Of a stretch of 64,000 nucleotides of DNA, positions 25,963 through 35,483 are shown in pieces. The DNA lies in contig NZ_SDOZ01000002.1 in the NCBI RefSeq assembly GCF_004134775.1, positions 429,740 through 493,739 of the forward strand, given 5' to 3'. The position numbers and the translations under genes are program-made. Source of the stretch: Candidatus Borkfalkia ceftriaxoniphila. Its GTDB lineage: Bacteria > Bacillota > Clostridia > Christensenellales > Borkfalkiaceae. The notes beneath the pieces are model-generated. The model ran no database searches. It was given only the letters and a program-made list of their open reading frames with translations, and was not told where the DNA came from. How positions within the stretch are numbered: position 1 is the stretch's first letter; each line of letters opens with the position of its first letter.

Positions 25963-28413
25963 TTATTTTGCTTTTTTTCTGAATAACAGTACGGCTATCC
26001 CCGCAGCGGCGAGTCCGAAAATCGTGGAAACGCCCGCGACTGTGGAACCGCACCCGCCCTTTTCGGTCCCATTCACCGTGACCGCGCAAGTCGCGCTGAA
26101 CGATCCGTCCTCGCTGGTTACCGTGATTGAGGCCGTGCCCGCCTTGACGGCGGTGACGACGCCTTTGTCGCTTACTTTTACAATCGATTCGTCCGAAGAT
26201 GTCCACTTGACGCCCTTGTTTGTCGCCGTTTCGGGAGAAAGGCTCGCTTTCAGCGTTTCCGTTCCGCCGACGTCCAGCGTCAATGCGTCTTTGTTCAAAG
26301 AGATCCCCGTGACGGGTACGACGGGCGCTTTGACCGTTACGGTGCAAGTCGCCTCTTTATATCCATCGGCTGTCAATACGGTGATCACGGCGGTGCCCGC
26401 CGCCTTGGCGGTGACGGTGCCGTTTTCGTCCACCTCCGCCACGTTATCCGCAGACGAACTCCACGAAACGCTCTTGTTTCCCGCGTCGGCAGGCAAGATC
26501 GTCGCCGTCAACTGAAAGGAATCGCCCGCGTCAAGCGTTTTTTCCGTCTCCGACAGCGTTACGCCCGATACGGGTACCGACACGGTAACGGCACACTCCG
26601 CACTCTTGCCGTTGGATGAGGAGGCAGTGATCTTCGCCTCGCCCTTGGCGATCGCCTTCACCAAACCGTTTTCGTCCACTGTGGCGACGGACGGATCGGA
26701 AGAAGCCCAGACGACGTTTTTATCGGTCGTATTCTCGGGGGAAACGGTCGCGTTCAGTTGCAACTGCGCGCCGACGCCTATCACCGCGCTCGTCTTGTCG
26801 AGCGTCACCGTTTCCGCCTCGACGGGAACGAGAATGTTGCAAGAGGCTTTCAAGCCGTTCTCCGTCGTCGCGGTGACGACGGTACTGCCGCTCTTTTTCC
26901 CGGTCACAAGTCCGTTTTCGTCGACGGTAGCGACGGTTTCGTCCGAGGAAGTCCATGTAAGCGTTTTGATCGTGGTATTGTCGGGCTTCACGGTGGCGGT
27001 GAGCTGTTTGCTCTCGCCGATTCTGACGGAAGCGCTCTCATCTGAAAGCGAAACGCTTTCAGCGTCTACCTTCTGCGCCGAAGGCAGCAAAATGTTTTGA
27101 AACGCTATACTTCCCCCCGTGCTCTCGCCTGCGATGGCGACATCGTCCGCCGTCACGAAAAAGGTTATAAAACCGTAGAAACCGATGCCCGTATATTCGA
27201 ACGTCGCATCTGCGTCGCTCGGGTGATCCGTTTTATACGTTACTTTGAGCGAGCCGTCCTTTTTCCCTATCAGGGAAACGTACAGCCTGCCTATGCCGCC
27301 GTCGTTCGCGGAAAATATTTTGCTCGCGTCGCCGATGGTCGTTTCATGGACGATCGCGTCCGTGCCGTTCCCTACGGAAAGATCCAGACCCGCCATGGGA
27401 AGTTTCCCGCAAATCGCAGTCACGCCCTCCGTTGCGGGAGTAGCCGTCTTTTCGGGCATACCGAACGCAAATCCGAATTGCAGTCCGCTCGGGATATAAT
27501 TTCCCGCGGAGGTCGTGAGCGCGATCTCAAACGAACTCGTGAACACGTCCGCGTCGTTCGGCAATCCGTCCGTGGATACGGGCAATTCGCTCACCCATTT
27601 TTTGGAGAACGTGCCGCCCTTTGCAAAATCCGTCTGCGCAGAGGAGCGGTTTTCGAATTTGTCCGCGAGAAAAAGTTCCGCGTCTTGGTTGGCTATCACG
27701 TTTTCGCGTTCGGCGTCTTTTTCCATAGACGTCATATCGAGGTTTGCCTGTTCGCCTTTGACCGAAATCGAATTGACAGTCATCGAAAAACCGCTCCTGT
27801 CCGCCGCATAAGGCGCGAAAGAGGCGATCCCGTCGGTATATTCGCCGTACGTTTTGTCATCGAGAAGCACATAGCCGCGGCTGACGGGCGCGTCCGTCCC
27901 CTCTACGATCTTGGACGCGAGGCCAAAATAGAAATGCAGCCGCGTTTTCGTGATCTCGTATTTAAAAATGTAATTTGCGCCCGTAAACCAATCCCCGCCC
28001 AATTCCAGCGAACGTGGATTTGCCATCGGCTGATCGGTTGTGGCGTCGTAAATGACGAGCGCGCCCGCCGATTCGCCGCCGACCTTATTCACCGTGACGG
28101 CGGAATCTACGAATAGATTAATTTGCAGAAAACTGCCCGCATCGTCGATGCCGATATACTGCTGCGCGATCCAGCCGTTGCCGGGCGTGACGCCGGAAAC
28201 GTTATATGTGACCGAATATTCACCTGCGAGCGCTTTTTTCGTGCGTACCTGCGCGGTGCCGTTTTCGCGGAATCCCTCTTTCGTCTGTAAAACGGTGGCC
28301 ATGGAAAGCGCTCCGTCCTCGGGCGTTTCCGCCGCAAAGGAGACGATGCCCGCGCCCGACAGGGCGAATACGAGCGAAAGCGCCAAGATCAGCATAATCC
28401 TTCTTTTTTTCAT
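25963..28413 (-). CDS. Secreted surface protein with four BIG2 Ig-like repeats
   Basis: The 816-residue protein starts at 28413 behind GGAGG, with a signal peptide (MKKRRIMLILALSLVFALSG, cleavage near FAAE). Two lectin-like halves occupy about 30-455. Four bacterial Ig-like group 2 repeats of about 80 residues follow (WTSSDETVATVDENGLVTG and close variants). The end has GGCGSTVAG, a hydrophobic helix and RKKAK, a Cys-containing tripartite anchor like that of the 22901 protein. It is next to the sugar importer and may capture polysaccharide. Confidence 0.85.
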   Translation of the reverse strand: MKKRRIMLILALSLVFALSGAGIVSFAAETPEDGALSMATVLQTKEGFRENGTAQVRTKKALAGEYSVTYNVSGVTPGNGWIAQQYIGIDDAGSFLQINLFVDSAVTVNKVGGESAGALVIYDATTDQPMANPRSLELGGDWFTGANYIFKYEITKTRLHFYFGLASKIVEGTDAPVSRGYVLLDDKTYGEYTDGIASFAPYAADRSGFSMTVNSISVKGEQANLDMTSMEKDAERENVIANQDAELFLADKFENRSSAQTDFAKGGTFSKKWVSELPVSTDGLPNDADVFTSSFEIALTTSAGNYIPSGLQFGFAFGMPEKTATPATEGVTAICGKLPMAGLDLSVGNGTDAIVHETTIGDASKIFSANDGGIGRLYVSLIGKKDGSLKVTYKTDHPSDADATFEYTGIGFYGFITFFVTADDVAIAGESTGGSIAFQNILLPSAQKVDAESVSLSDESASVRIGESKQLTATVKPDNTTIKTLTWTSSDETVATVDENGLVTGKKSGSTVVTATTENGLKASCNILVPVEAETVTLDKTSAVIGVGAQLQLNATVSPENTTDKNVVWASSDPSVATVDENGLVKAIAKGEAKITASSSNGKSAECAVTVSVPVSGVTLSETEKTLDAGDSFQLTATILPADAGNKSVSWSSSADNVAEVDENGTVTAKAAGTAVITVLTADGYKEATCTVTVKAPVVPVTGISLNKDALTLDVGGTETLKASLSPETATNKGVKWTSSDESIVKVSDKGVVTAVKAGTASITVTSEDGSFSATCAVTVNGTEKGGCGSTVAGVSTIFGLAAAGIAVLLFRKKAK

Positions 28414-28433
28414 CTTTTCCTCCGAATAATTTG

Positions 28434-29432
28434 TTATACTTCCACATCTTCGTAGATGCGGTTGAGCACTTTTCTCGCCAGCAGCATGAGCGGAATGGAT
28501 ACCATCGACAAGATCACGCTGATGGTGGCGGAATAATACATATCGCCCGAGCGCAGCGTCTGGATCGCCATCAGCCCCAGCGTACCCGTGCCCGCCTGTC
28601 CCCCGTTTGTCAAGAGCAGGGAATGCATATAGACGGAAAACGGAATGCCGACGCTCGTCATCAAGATCATGGACAGCGTGGGCCACATGATAGGCAGTGT
28701 GATATGGAAAAATTCCCCGACAAAGCCGATGCCGTCCAGATGCGCCGATTCGACGATCTCCGCAGGCACGCGCGTCATGGCCCCCCACATCAAAACGGCG
28801 TTGTAACCGATGCCGACCCAGACGCTGTACATATACAGAATGGGCATGGCGAATTTTTCGTCTCTGAGCCAGATGGGGACCGTTTCGCTCGTATAGCCGA
28901 AAATGTGCATCAGGATCGAGTTGAGCGGGCCCTCGCGGATGGAGAGCATTTCGGAAAACGACTGTGCAAGCACCGCGGGCGGGATCAGGTTCGGCAAAAA
29001 GATCATGACGATGATAAATCCCGACGCGGGTACTTTTTTATACAGAATGTACGCCGAAAGCAACTGCAAGGGAATGGCGATCAGAAACGTGACGGGCCAG
29101 TAGCCGAACGAATTCCAAATAGACTTTATAAAATTATCGCGGTTGACCGCCGTGAAATTGCGGAAAAACTTAGCGAAGTTTCCAAACCCCACGAATTTTT
29201 CTTCGTTGGTGGAAAAATCTACGTTCTGGAAAGTCATCAGTATGCCGTCGATGTTGATATAGACCGTAAATACGAGAAACTGCGCGATGGGCAGCGCGAG
29301 CATACAGAAAATAAAGAGTTTGATCTTCCAGGGATTTTTGATCTTTACGCTCGAATGCTCTAAGAGCCCGCTCTTTTCATAATGCTGTTTGATCTTATTT
29401 TTTACGCCGCCAAGAATATTTTTCAAAGCCAT
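28434..29432 (-). CDS. Sugar ABC transporter permease (MalF type)
   Basis: The 332-residue protein has six membrane helices and the EAA-loop region (EIVESAHLDGIGFVGEFFHITLPIMWPTL) of carbohydrate uptake permeases. It follows the binding-protein gene by 25 nt. It forms the importer with the permease at 33611. No ATPase gene is present, so it probably shares a general MsmX-like ATPase encoded elsewhere. Confidence 0.9.
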   Translation of the reverse strand: MALKNILGGVKNKIKQHYEKSGLLEHSSVKIKNPWKIKLFIFCMLALPIAQFLVFTVYINIDGILMTFQNVDFSTNEEKFVGFGNFAKFFRNFTAVNRDNFIKSIWNSFGYWPVTFLIAIPLQLLSAYILYKKVPASGFIIVMIFLPNLIPPAVLAQSFSEMLSIREGPLNSILMHIFGYTSETVPIWLRDEKFAMPILYMYSVWVGIGYNAVLMWGAMTRVPAEIVESAHLDGIGFVGEFFHITLPIMWPTLSMILMTSVGIPFSVYMHSLLLTNGGQAGTGTLGLMAIQTLRSGDMYYSATISVILSMVSIPLMLLARKVLNRIYEDVEV

Positions 29433-29457
29433 TTTCCGCCCCCGTCGCTTTTGTATT

Positions 29458-30876
29458 TCAGCCGACCTGCCAACTGTTCCATTTGTCCTTGACTACCCGA
29501 TAATCTTCCTTGGCAAGTTCGGCGGCTTCGCTCATCGCCTGTTCGTATGTCAGACTTGCCAGAGCCGTGACGGGTGCGCCGTCGTTGCACATCCACATGG
29601 ACGATTCTCCCGCGAGCCAGATATCGGACGTGCTGACCGTATAGATCATACGTTCTGGTTTTTCGGAGAGAAGATCGAACACGGTACTGGCAAAATAATT
29701 GCTGCCGAAATCGCAATTTTCGGGATTTTTCAGAGTAAAGGGACGCGTCAGGCCGTCCGTCGTTTCGACAAACCGTTCCAGACTTGTCTGCGTCAGCATA
29801 AATTTCATGAAATCCAGCGCAATGTCCGCATTTTTGGCAAGTTTGGGCACGACCATCACGCCCGTGCTGGAAGTGCGCACGTACCGGGAATCGTTGCCGT
29901 TTTTATCCCTTGCGTCCCCATTGATATGCGGGGTGGGCATGATCCCCATGCGGAACCCCGGATAATCCACGAGATATTCGCTCATTTCTATCTGCATCCA
30001 GGGACCTGAAACGACCATGGCGGAATTCCCCTTCAAGATCTCCGCCTGCGCGTCGAGGTGGGTATAACCTCTCGACTTGCCGTCTACATAGCGGCGGCCC
30101 TTGGAATCGGTGCCGTGAATGATCTTGGCAACTGTCTGATATACTTTCGTCCTTCCGGACTCCTGCGCCTGATATACTTCGGCGTTTTCGCAGTCCAGAA
30201 AATCGTACATCGCCTGCGTGCCTTCGTACTGCGCCAGCCAGTTTTCCATGACCCCGGGGAAATAGCCCTGATTCGCCGCTCCGCAATAGGTGAGCGGATT
30301 GACTTTTCCGTCCGTATCGTCGCGGATCTTTTCGCACAGTCTGAAAAACTGATCCATCGTTTCGGGAATTTCCCAGCCGTACTGATCGAACATATTCGCG
30401 TTATACACAAAACTCATCGCGTTGTCCTGCCAGGGTATTCCGTATACTTTCCCGTTGACGGTAAAGTAATTTTTGAGTTGTTGGTTGACAAGATCGTCCA
30501 CCGTGTCCTCGCCCTCGACGGTTTCGTCATAGAAAGACGTAAGATCTTTTAACAAATCGTTTCTGACCATATAACGGTAATACCCGCCGCCGAACACGCA
30601 AAGATCGTCGGCAAGGTTGGCGTTTTTGGTATCGAGGCGTTGCTTTACGGTCTCTTCGATGTAAGGATCCCCCTCCAATTTGAGATACACGTCGGAATGT
30701 TCCGCCTCGTATCTCGCCTTGGCGTCCTCCATCCAGGAGGTGCCGAAACCCGCCGCATAAAAGGCTACTTTTACGACGGTCTTACCCGCCGTTTCATCGT
30801 CCTTTTTGCACGCCGCCATAGGCAGGAACATACACAGCGCGAGCACCGGCACGAGCATTTTCCAGATTTTTTTCAT
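29458..30876 (-). CDS. Extracellular sugar-binding lipoprotein
   Basis: The 472-residue protein begins with a lipoprotein signal ending in LPMAAC (Cys near residue 23) and continues as a family 1 solute-binding protein. It would be anchored outside the membrane and hand an oligosaccharide to the two permeases. Its ATG overlaps the stop of the cytosolic TIM-barrel gene by 4 nt. Confidence 0.9.
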   Translation of the reverse strand: MKKIWKMLVPVLALCMFLPMAACKKDDETAGKTVVKVAFYAAGFGTSWMEDAKARYEAEHSDVYLKLEGDPYIEETVKQRLDTKNANLADDLCVFGGGYYRYMVRNDLLKDLTSFYDETVEGEDTVDDLVNQQLKNYFTVNGKVYGIPWQDNAMSFVYNANMFDQYGWEIPETMDQFFRLCEKIRDDTDGKVNPLTYCGAANQGYFPGVMENWLAQYEGTQAMYDFLDCENAEVYQAQESGRTKVYQTVAKIIHGTDSKGRRYVDGKSRGYTHLDAQAEILKGNSAMVVSGPWMQIEMSEYLVDYPGFRMGIMPTPHINGDARDKNGNDSRYVRTSSTGVMVVPKLAKNADIALDFMKFMLTQTSLERFVETTDGLTRPFTLKNPENCDFGSNYFASTVFDLLSEKPERMIYTVSTSDIWLAGESSMWMCNDGAPVTALASLTYEQAMSEAAELAKEDYRVVKDKWNSWQVG

Positions 30877-32189
30877 AGATCGTTCTCCTTATCAGACAAA
30901 TATTCGAGCAGCACGAACGCGCCCGCGCCGCTTTCCAGTTCCAAAGAAATCGTCGAAGCAGACTTTTGCCGTTTTCCTCGGTAATACACCGTTGTCCCGT
31001 CGGCGTTCATCTTTGCCGAAACCCGCACGTTCCGCTTTTCGATCGGGTCGGTGAAGTTCGCGATCAACAGCGCGTACGTTCCTTCTCTTTCGAAAATGCC
31101 GACGACGCAGGGGGCGTCCGCTTTCAGTCCCGCGATCGCGGGATGCGCGGAGAGCGTATGCTGCAGTTGTCCGAAATTCGCATCGGGCCCTCCCGCAACC
31201 ATCGCGCCGCACCAACGATATTTCAAAAATTCCTTCTCGAACGCGCGCACTTCTGAAATCACTTGCCGCATGGAATACCATGCCTGCGTCTTGCCGCCGT
31301 CGCGGAGGACGAGCGCGCTCGTGATATTTTCCGCTTCGCCGTTGCTCAGAAGCGTCCAGTAAGTGAACGTCTGCATTCCCGTGCATCCGTAAGCGAGAGA
31401 GGTATAGACCTGCCAGGCGATATCCTCGTATGCGCGGACGGTCCTATAAAAGAGGTGCCCGATGGTGAGCATGAAATTATAGAAAGGCTTACCCGTCCTT
31501 CTGGAACATTCCGCAAAAATTTCCAGATTGCGCAGATAATCCGCACGCATCACGTTCTCGTCGTTTTTTTTGTCATAGATGAGCGCGTAATGGTCGTAAC
31601 TGAGGATCTGCGGATCAACAATATCGATAAAAGCATTCACATAGTCTTTTTCGTAATCGAAATTTTCTATTCCCTCATCGCCCGAAAGTTGTTCCGCGTT
31701 GGCGTACGTGGGCAGAAGATTGACGATAAACTCTTTTCCGGGATAGCGCCCGCAAAACCAATCCTGCACGGTGCGGATCGCAGTGAATTTCGAAGCGGGC
31801 GGCTCGTCGGATGCGAGAATGCCCGAAAATGCAGGATATTTCGCATATTCGTCGAAACGATCGCAGATCGCGCGCTCCTTTTCCCGCAAAAGCCGTTCGC
31901 AAGACTTGCCCGATCTTTGCAGATCGTCGATGATCCCCTCGATCGAGCCGTCTTGAAACTGATCGCGCACCAGATAATCCATGCCGACTTTTTCGGCGGC
32001 GCGCATACCCGCGATATAGTGAGGCACCTGATTTTCGAAGAGTCCGATCGCGCGGTCGAAACCGCAGTCGATCATGGTGCGATAATTTTTTTCGTCGATA
32101 TAATTCGGATTGTCGGCAAATTCCCCGTTTCCGACTTTGGCGGGCGGCGGCGAAAGATACGCGACAAAAAGTAATTTACCTTCGTTCAT
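30873..32189 (-). CDS. TIM-barrel-like protein, cytosolic paralogue
   Basis: The 438-residue protein has no signal peptide. It is a clear paralogue of the lipoprotein encoded just upstream (32199): both share FVAYLSPPPA/FVAYMSPPPA, the SDEP/VDEP stretch, NLLPTYA, LSYDHYAL and QTFTYWTLLSNG/QTFTYWTNLSNG. The layout fits a glycosidase-like barrel with a small beta domain at the end; the Glu of the DEP motif is a candidate catalytic acid. I cannot name its family or substrate. AAGGAG precedes the ATG, and the stop overlaps the binding-protein gene. Confidence 0.7.
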   Translation of the reverse strand: MNEGKLLFVAYLSPPPAKVGNGEFADNPNYIDEKNYRTMIDCGFDRAIGLFENQVPHYIAGMRAAEKVGMDYLVRDQFQDGSIEGIIDDLQRSGKSCERLLREKERAICDRFDEYAKYPAFSGILASDEPPASKFTAIRTVQDWFCGRYPGKEFIVNLLPTYANAEQLSGDEGIENFDYEKDYVNAFIDIVDPQILSYDHYALIYDKKNDENVMRADYLRNLEIFAECSRRTGKPFYNFMLTIGHLFYRTVRAYEDIAWQVYTSLAYGCTGMQTFTYWTLLSNGEAENITSALVLRDGGKTQAWYSMRQVISEVRAFEKEFLKYRWCGAMVAGGPDANFGQLQHTLSAHPAIAGLKADAPCVVGIFEREGTYALLIANFTDPIEKRNVRVSAKMNADGTTVYYRGKRQKSASTISLELESGAGAFVLLEYLSDKENDL

Positions 32190-32198
32190 GTTTGCTCC

Positions 32199-33614
32199 TT
32201 ATACGGGTATTACGAACCAGCCCTCTCCAGAGCCGAGTTCGAAGGTTGCTTTCCCTTTACTGAGAGGACAGACGAGCGTGCGCCCTTTTTTATAGACGAC
32301 GACTTTTTTCGCGTCGTTGAATTTAACCGTGACGGCCGCCTTTGTGTTATCGGCAGGGTCGGTTATGTTGGAAAGAAGAAATCCGTCACGCCCCTCTTTA
32401 TCTTTGAAAGCGCCGATGATCGCGTCGCCCGTCGTGGAAACGGACGCGATACGGTCGTGTTCTGTCAGGGGCGTTAGCATCATATCCACCATGGGATTGC
32501 TCTCATATTTGTCCGCGACGACGGGCAGAGTCCCCTGCCAATCGAAATTCATATAGACGTTTTCAAAGGCGTTCACTTCTTTCGTGACTTCCTGCATGGC
32601 ATACCAGGCGGGAAGTTTCGTGCCGTCCCTGTCGACGAGCGCGCCCGTGATCTTCTCGCTCGCGCCGTTGCTCAAATTCGTCCAGTAGGTGAACGTCTGT
32701 GCGCCCACGGCGCCGTATGCCATCGCCGTATACACCTGCCACGCGATGTCGCGGTAGTATTCCATCGTGCGGTAATTCCAGTGGCCCAGCGTCAGCAGAA
32801 AAACGTAAAAGTCTTTATCCGTCCGCGCCGCCTCGTTAGCAAAGTATTCCAGATTTTGCAGATACGTCGCGCTGAGTCTGTTGACCGTGCCTTCTTTGGA
32901 AAGGGCGTAATGGTCGTAACTCAAGACGGAGGGATCCACATGTTCGTTGAAATATTTTACGTAATCTTCGCCGTATTTTTTATCGCTGGCGTTCGTCCCG
33001 AACAGTTGCGATGCCGAAGCGTAAGTCGGCAGAAGATTGACCTGAAATTCGGTATCGGGAAAATTTTCGCGGTACCATTTGTTCATCACCGCGATCGCGT
33101 CGTAGCGCTTTGTCGAGGGTTCGTCCACGGCGAGGACTCCGGCAAAACTTTCATGCTGCGAATACTCGTCGAAACGCGCCTTGATACTTTCCTTCTGCGC
33201 TTCCAGCATCGTCTGCGCCTCTTGCTCGGAATTCGCCGCGGCAATGATCCCTTCGATACAGCCGTCTGCGAAACTGTAATCGCGGACGTAGTATTTCATG
33301 CCGACCTGTTCGGCGAGATCCATGCCTTTTAGGTACAGTTCTTTCGTATTCTCGTACATACCCGTCGTATAGTTGAATCCGCAGTCCGCCATGTTCCGAT
33401 AATGCTCCAACGTCATATAATCGGGATTGGTGGCAAATTCTCCCGACCCCGAATTGGCGGGCGGCGGCGACATATACGCAACAAAGCGGAAAGGCTCCGC
33501 ATCGGGATATATGGGCACGTCCTTCGAATCCGCCTGAAATTTTCCGCACGCCGCAACGGGCAGCACGAGCGAAACCGTCAATAAAAGACACAGCCCGCGA
33601 ACGATCTTTTTCAT
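32199..33614 (-). CDS. TIM-barrel-like lipoprotein, extracellular paralogue
   Basis: I start this 471-residue protein at 33614, giving a lipoprotein signal ending in LPVAAC. The ATG overlaps the stop of the permease gene (ATGA), and a GGGGG stretch precedes it. The mature part aligns along its length with the cytosolic protein at 30873. The pair probably acts on the same glycan, one outside and one after uptake. Family not recognised; the conserved DEP and DHYAL segments are the likely active site. Confidence 0.7.
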   Translation of the reverse strand: MKKIVRGLCLLLTVSLVLPVAACGKFQADSKDVPIYPDAEPFRFVAYMSPPPANSGSGEFATNPDYMTLEHYRNMADCGFNYTTGMYENTKELYLKGMDLAEQVGMKYYVRDYSFADGCIEGIIAAANSEQEAQTMLEAQKESIKARFDEYSQHESFAGVLAVDEPSTKRYDAIAVMNKWYRENFPDTEFQVNLLPTYASASQLFGTNASDKKYGEDYVKYFNEHVDPSVLSYDHYALSKEGTVNRLSATYLQNLEYFANEAARTDKDFYVFLLTLGHWNYRTMEYYRDIAWQVYTAMAYGAVGAQTFTYWTNLSNGASEKITGALVDRDGTKLPAWYAMQEVTKEVNAFENVYMNFDWQGTLPVVADKYESNPMVDMMLTPLTEHDRIASVSTTGDAIIGAFKDKEGRDGFLLSNITDPADNTKAAVTVKFNDAKKVVVYKKGRTLVCPLSKGKATFELGSGEGWFVIPV

Positions 33615-34453
33615 CCTTTCAATCCCCCTGTTACCGTATTGTTGATGATGGTCTTGTGCATACAGACAAATAAGATCACCATGGGCGCCGTCCCGATGAT
33701 CATGGCGGCGAACATCTGCGTGTACGCGCCCGTCGTGGAGGCGGTGATCGAAAACGCCTGCAATCCCGTCGCCAGCGTTTTCATTTCGGGCAGATACATG
33801 TACGGCGTGTAATAATCGTTCCATGACCCGACGATGCCCATAAAGATGATCACGCCCAGGGCCGCCTTCGTCATCGGAAGGATGATCCTGAAAAAGATCA
33901 GGAATTCTCCCGCGCCGTCCAGCCGCGCCGCCTCCGCGTACGTTTTGGATACGCCCTTGAAATAGGCGTACATGATCAGAAAAGAAAACCCGAACGGCCC
34001 GCCGAACATGAGCAGGATGCCCCAAGTGTTCACGAGACCGAGATTGACCATCAGTTTGTAGGTAGCGGCTCCGCCGCCCAGCGAGGGAAACGCCATCGCT
34101 GAGATGGCGACGACCACGAGAAGATTTCTGCCCGTAAAGCGGAACCGCGCCAGCGTATACGCCGTCACCGATATGGAAGTGACGCTGATGACCGTCGCCC
34201 CCACGCTCAAAAGCACGGAATTCAATAGCATCATGGGAAGCGTCGTTTCTCCCGCGCGCATGGTAAACGCTTTCGCGAAACTTTGCAGCGTAAACACTGA
34301 GGGAAGCCCCCACCGATTGTCCACGTAATCCCCGTTTGTCTTGAATGAATTGAGGATCATGTAATACAGCGGTATCGTCAGCGAAAGAATGTATAACATG
34401 AACATCGCAAAGGATACCCAGAGAAATATTTTTACAGCTTTGCTTTCTTTCAT
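33611..34453 (-). CDS. Sugar ABC transporter permease (MalG type)
   Basis: The 280-residue protein has six membrane helices and the EAA-type loop (YAEAARLDGAGEFLIFFRIILPMTKAAL). It heads the import operon, with the start 112 nt from the divergent AraC regulator gene. Separation of the two permease genes by the two TIM-barrel genes and the binding protein gene is unusual; they are mostly adjacent. Confidence 0.9.
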   Translation of the reverse strand: MKESKAVKIFLWVSFAMFMLYILSLTIPLYYMILNSFKTNGDYVDNRWGLPSVFTLQSFAKAFTMRAGETTLPMMLLNSVLLSVGATVISVTSISVTAYTLARFRFTGRNLLVVVAISAMAFPSLGGGAATYKLMVNLGLVNTWGILLMFGGPFGFSFLIMYAYFKGVSKTYAEAARLDGAGEFLIFFRIILPMTKAALGVIIFMGIVGSWNDYYTPYMYLPEMKTLATGLQAFSITASTTGAYTQMFAAMIIGTAPMVILFVCMHKTIINNTVTGGLKG

Positions 34454-34482
34454 TTTCTTCCCTTCATCTTTGAATTTTCATC

Positions 34483-34511
34483 TTGATTTTATCATAAGAA
34501 TGTGGTATGAT
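34483..34511 (+). promoter_or_regulatory. Promoter of the AraC-type regulator
   Basis: TTGATT (34483-34488), 17 nt, TATGAT (34506-34511). A palindromic AAACGTTT at 34541-34548 lies just downstream and could be an operator; it only partly matches a cre site. Confidence 0.6.
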
Positions 34512-34565
34512 TATAGCATCAATAAACCATTATATTGTATAAACGTTTCAAATGCGAGGTTAAAC

Positions 34566-35483
34566 ATGTATCCGAAGAAACTTCCGAACCATACTACGGA
34601 AACCTTCCGACTGGAAGAGCGTCTGCCCGACAATACCAGCATCCGCAAGGCGTACTATCACAAAGATGATTATCCCATCAACATGCACTCGCACAATTTT
34701 TACGAGATCAACATCGTCGTCGAGGGCAACGGCGTGCACTATATCGAGGACAATCTGTGTCTGGCAAAACCCGGCGACGTGTTCGCCATACCGCCGAAAA
34801 ACCGTCACGGTTACTGGTCGGAAAACGATCTGAACATTTTTCATCTGCTCTTACCCCACTATGTGTTGGAAAAATATTCGGACGAGTTGGAAAAGTTCTC
34901 TGGCTATCATACGCTCTTCGAAATCGAGCCGTATATCCGCAAAAACTACGACGAGAGTATTTTTTTACATTTAACGGAGGAACAACTTGCAAGGCTCCGT
35001 CCCGAAATGGAAAATATTCTCTATGATTTACAGCAGGAGGAGAGCGAGGAGAGCAACCTCATTTTCGAAATGCGCGCCATTCTGCTCATCTGCACTCTGT
35101 CGCGGCTGATCGACACAGATTACCGCATGCAATTGCCGGACACCACCCAGCCCGACGCGCTGTCGATCGTCAAGACCATCGAATATATGCGCAAAGAATT
35201 TTCCGAAAAAATTTCCATCGACGATCTGGCGCGCAAGGCAAATATGTCGCGTTCCACCTATTTAAGGCGCTTTACAGCCATCTGCAAGACCACTCCCACC
35301 GAGTATCTGGCGGAAATACGCATCAAAAAGGCTTGCGAACTTTTAAAAAACGCCAATCTTTCCGTTACCGACGTGGCGCAGGCATGCGGATTTTTTGATT
35401 GCTCGCATTTTATCCGCGTTTTCAGCAAATACCGCGGCACGACGCCGCGAAACTATCGGCAGACGATTCTGACCCGATTTTAA
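34566..35483 (+). CDS. AraC-family transcription regulator
   Basis: The 305-residue protein has an N-terminal cupin-like sensing domain (NMHSHNFYEINIV near 38-50) and a C-terminal double HTH (ISIDDLARKANMSRSTYLRRF, then VTDVAQACGFFDCSHFIRVF). The ATG at 34566 follows GCGAGG. It faces the sugar import operon and is probably its activator, sensing a sugar ligand. Its stop codon overlaps that of the convergent gene by 4 nt. Confidence 0.9.
   Translation: MYPKKLPNHTTETFRLEERLPDNTSIRKAYYHKDDYPINMHSHNFYEINIVVEGNGVHYIEDNLCLAKPGDVFAIPPKNRHGYWSENDLNIFHLLLPHYVLEKYSDELEKFSGYHTLFEIEPYIRKNYDESIFLHLTEEQLARLRPEMENILYDLQQEESEESNLIFEMRAILLICTLSRLIDTDYRMQLPDTTQPDALSIVKTIEYMRKEFSEKISIDDLARKANMSRSTYLRRFTAICKTTPTEYLAEIRIKKACELLKNANLSVTDVAQACGFFDCSHFIRVFSKYRGTTPRNYRQTILTRF

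Noticed and set aside
34537-34550. CcpA cre site before the AraC gene
   Set aside because: AAACGTTT is palindromic, but the outer bases do not fit the cre consensus; kept only as a possible operator.
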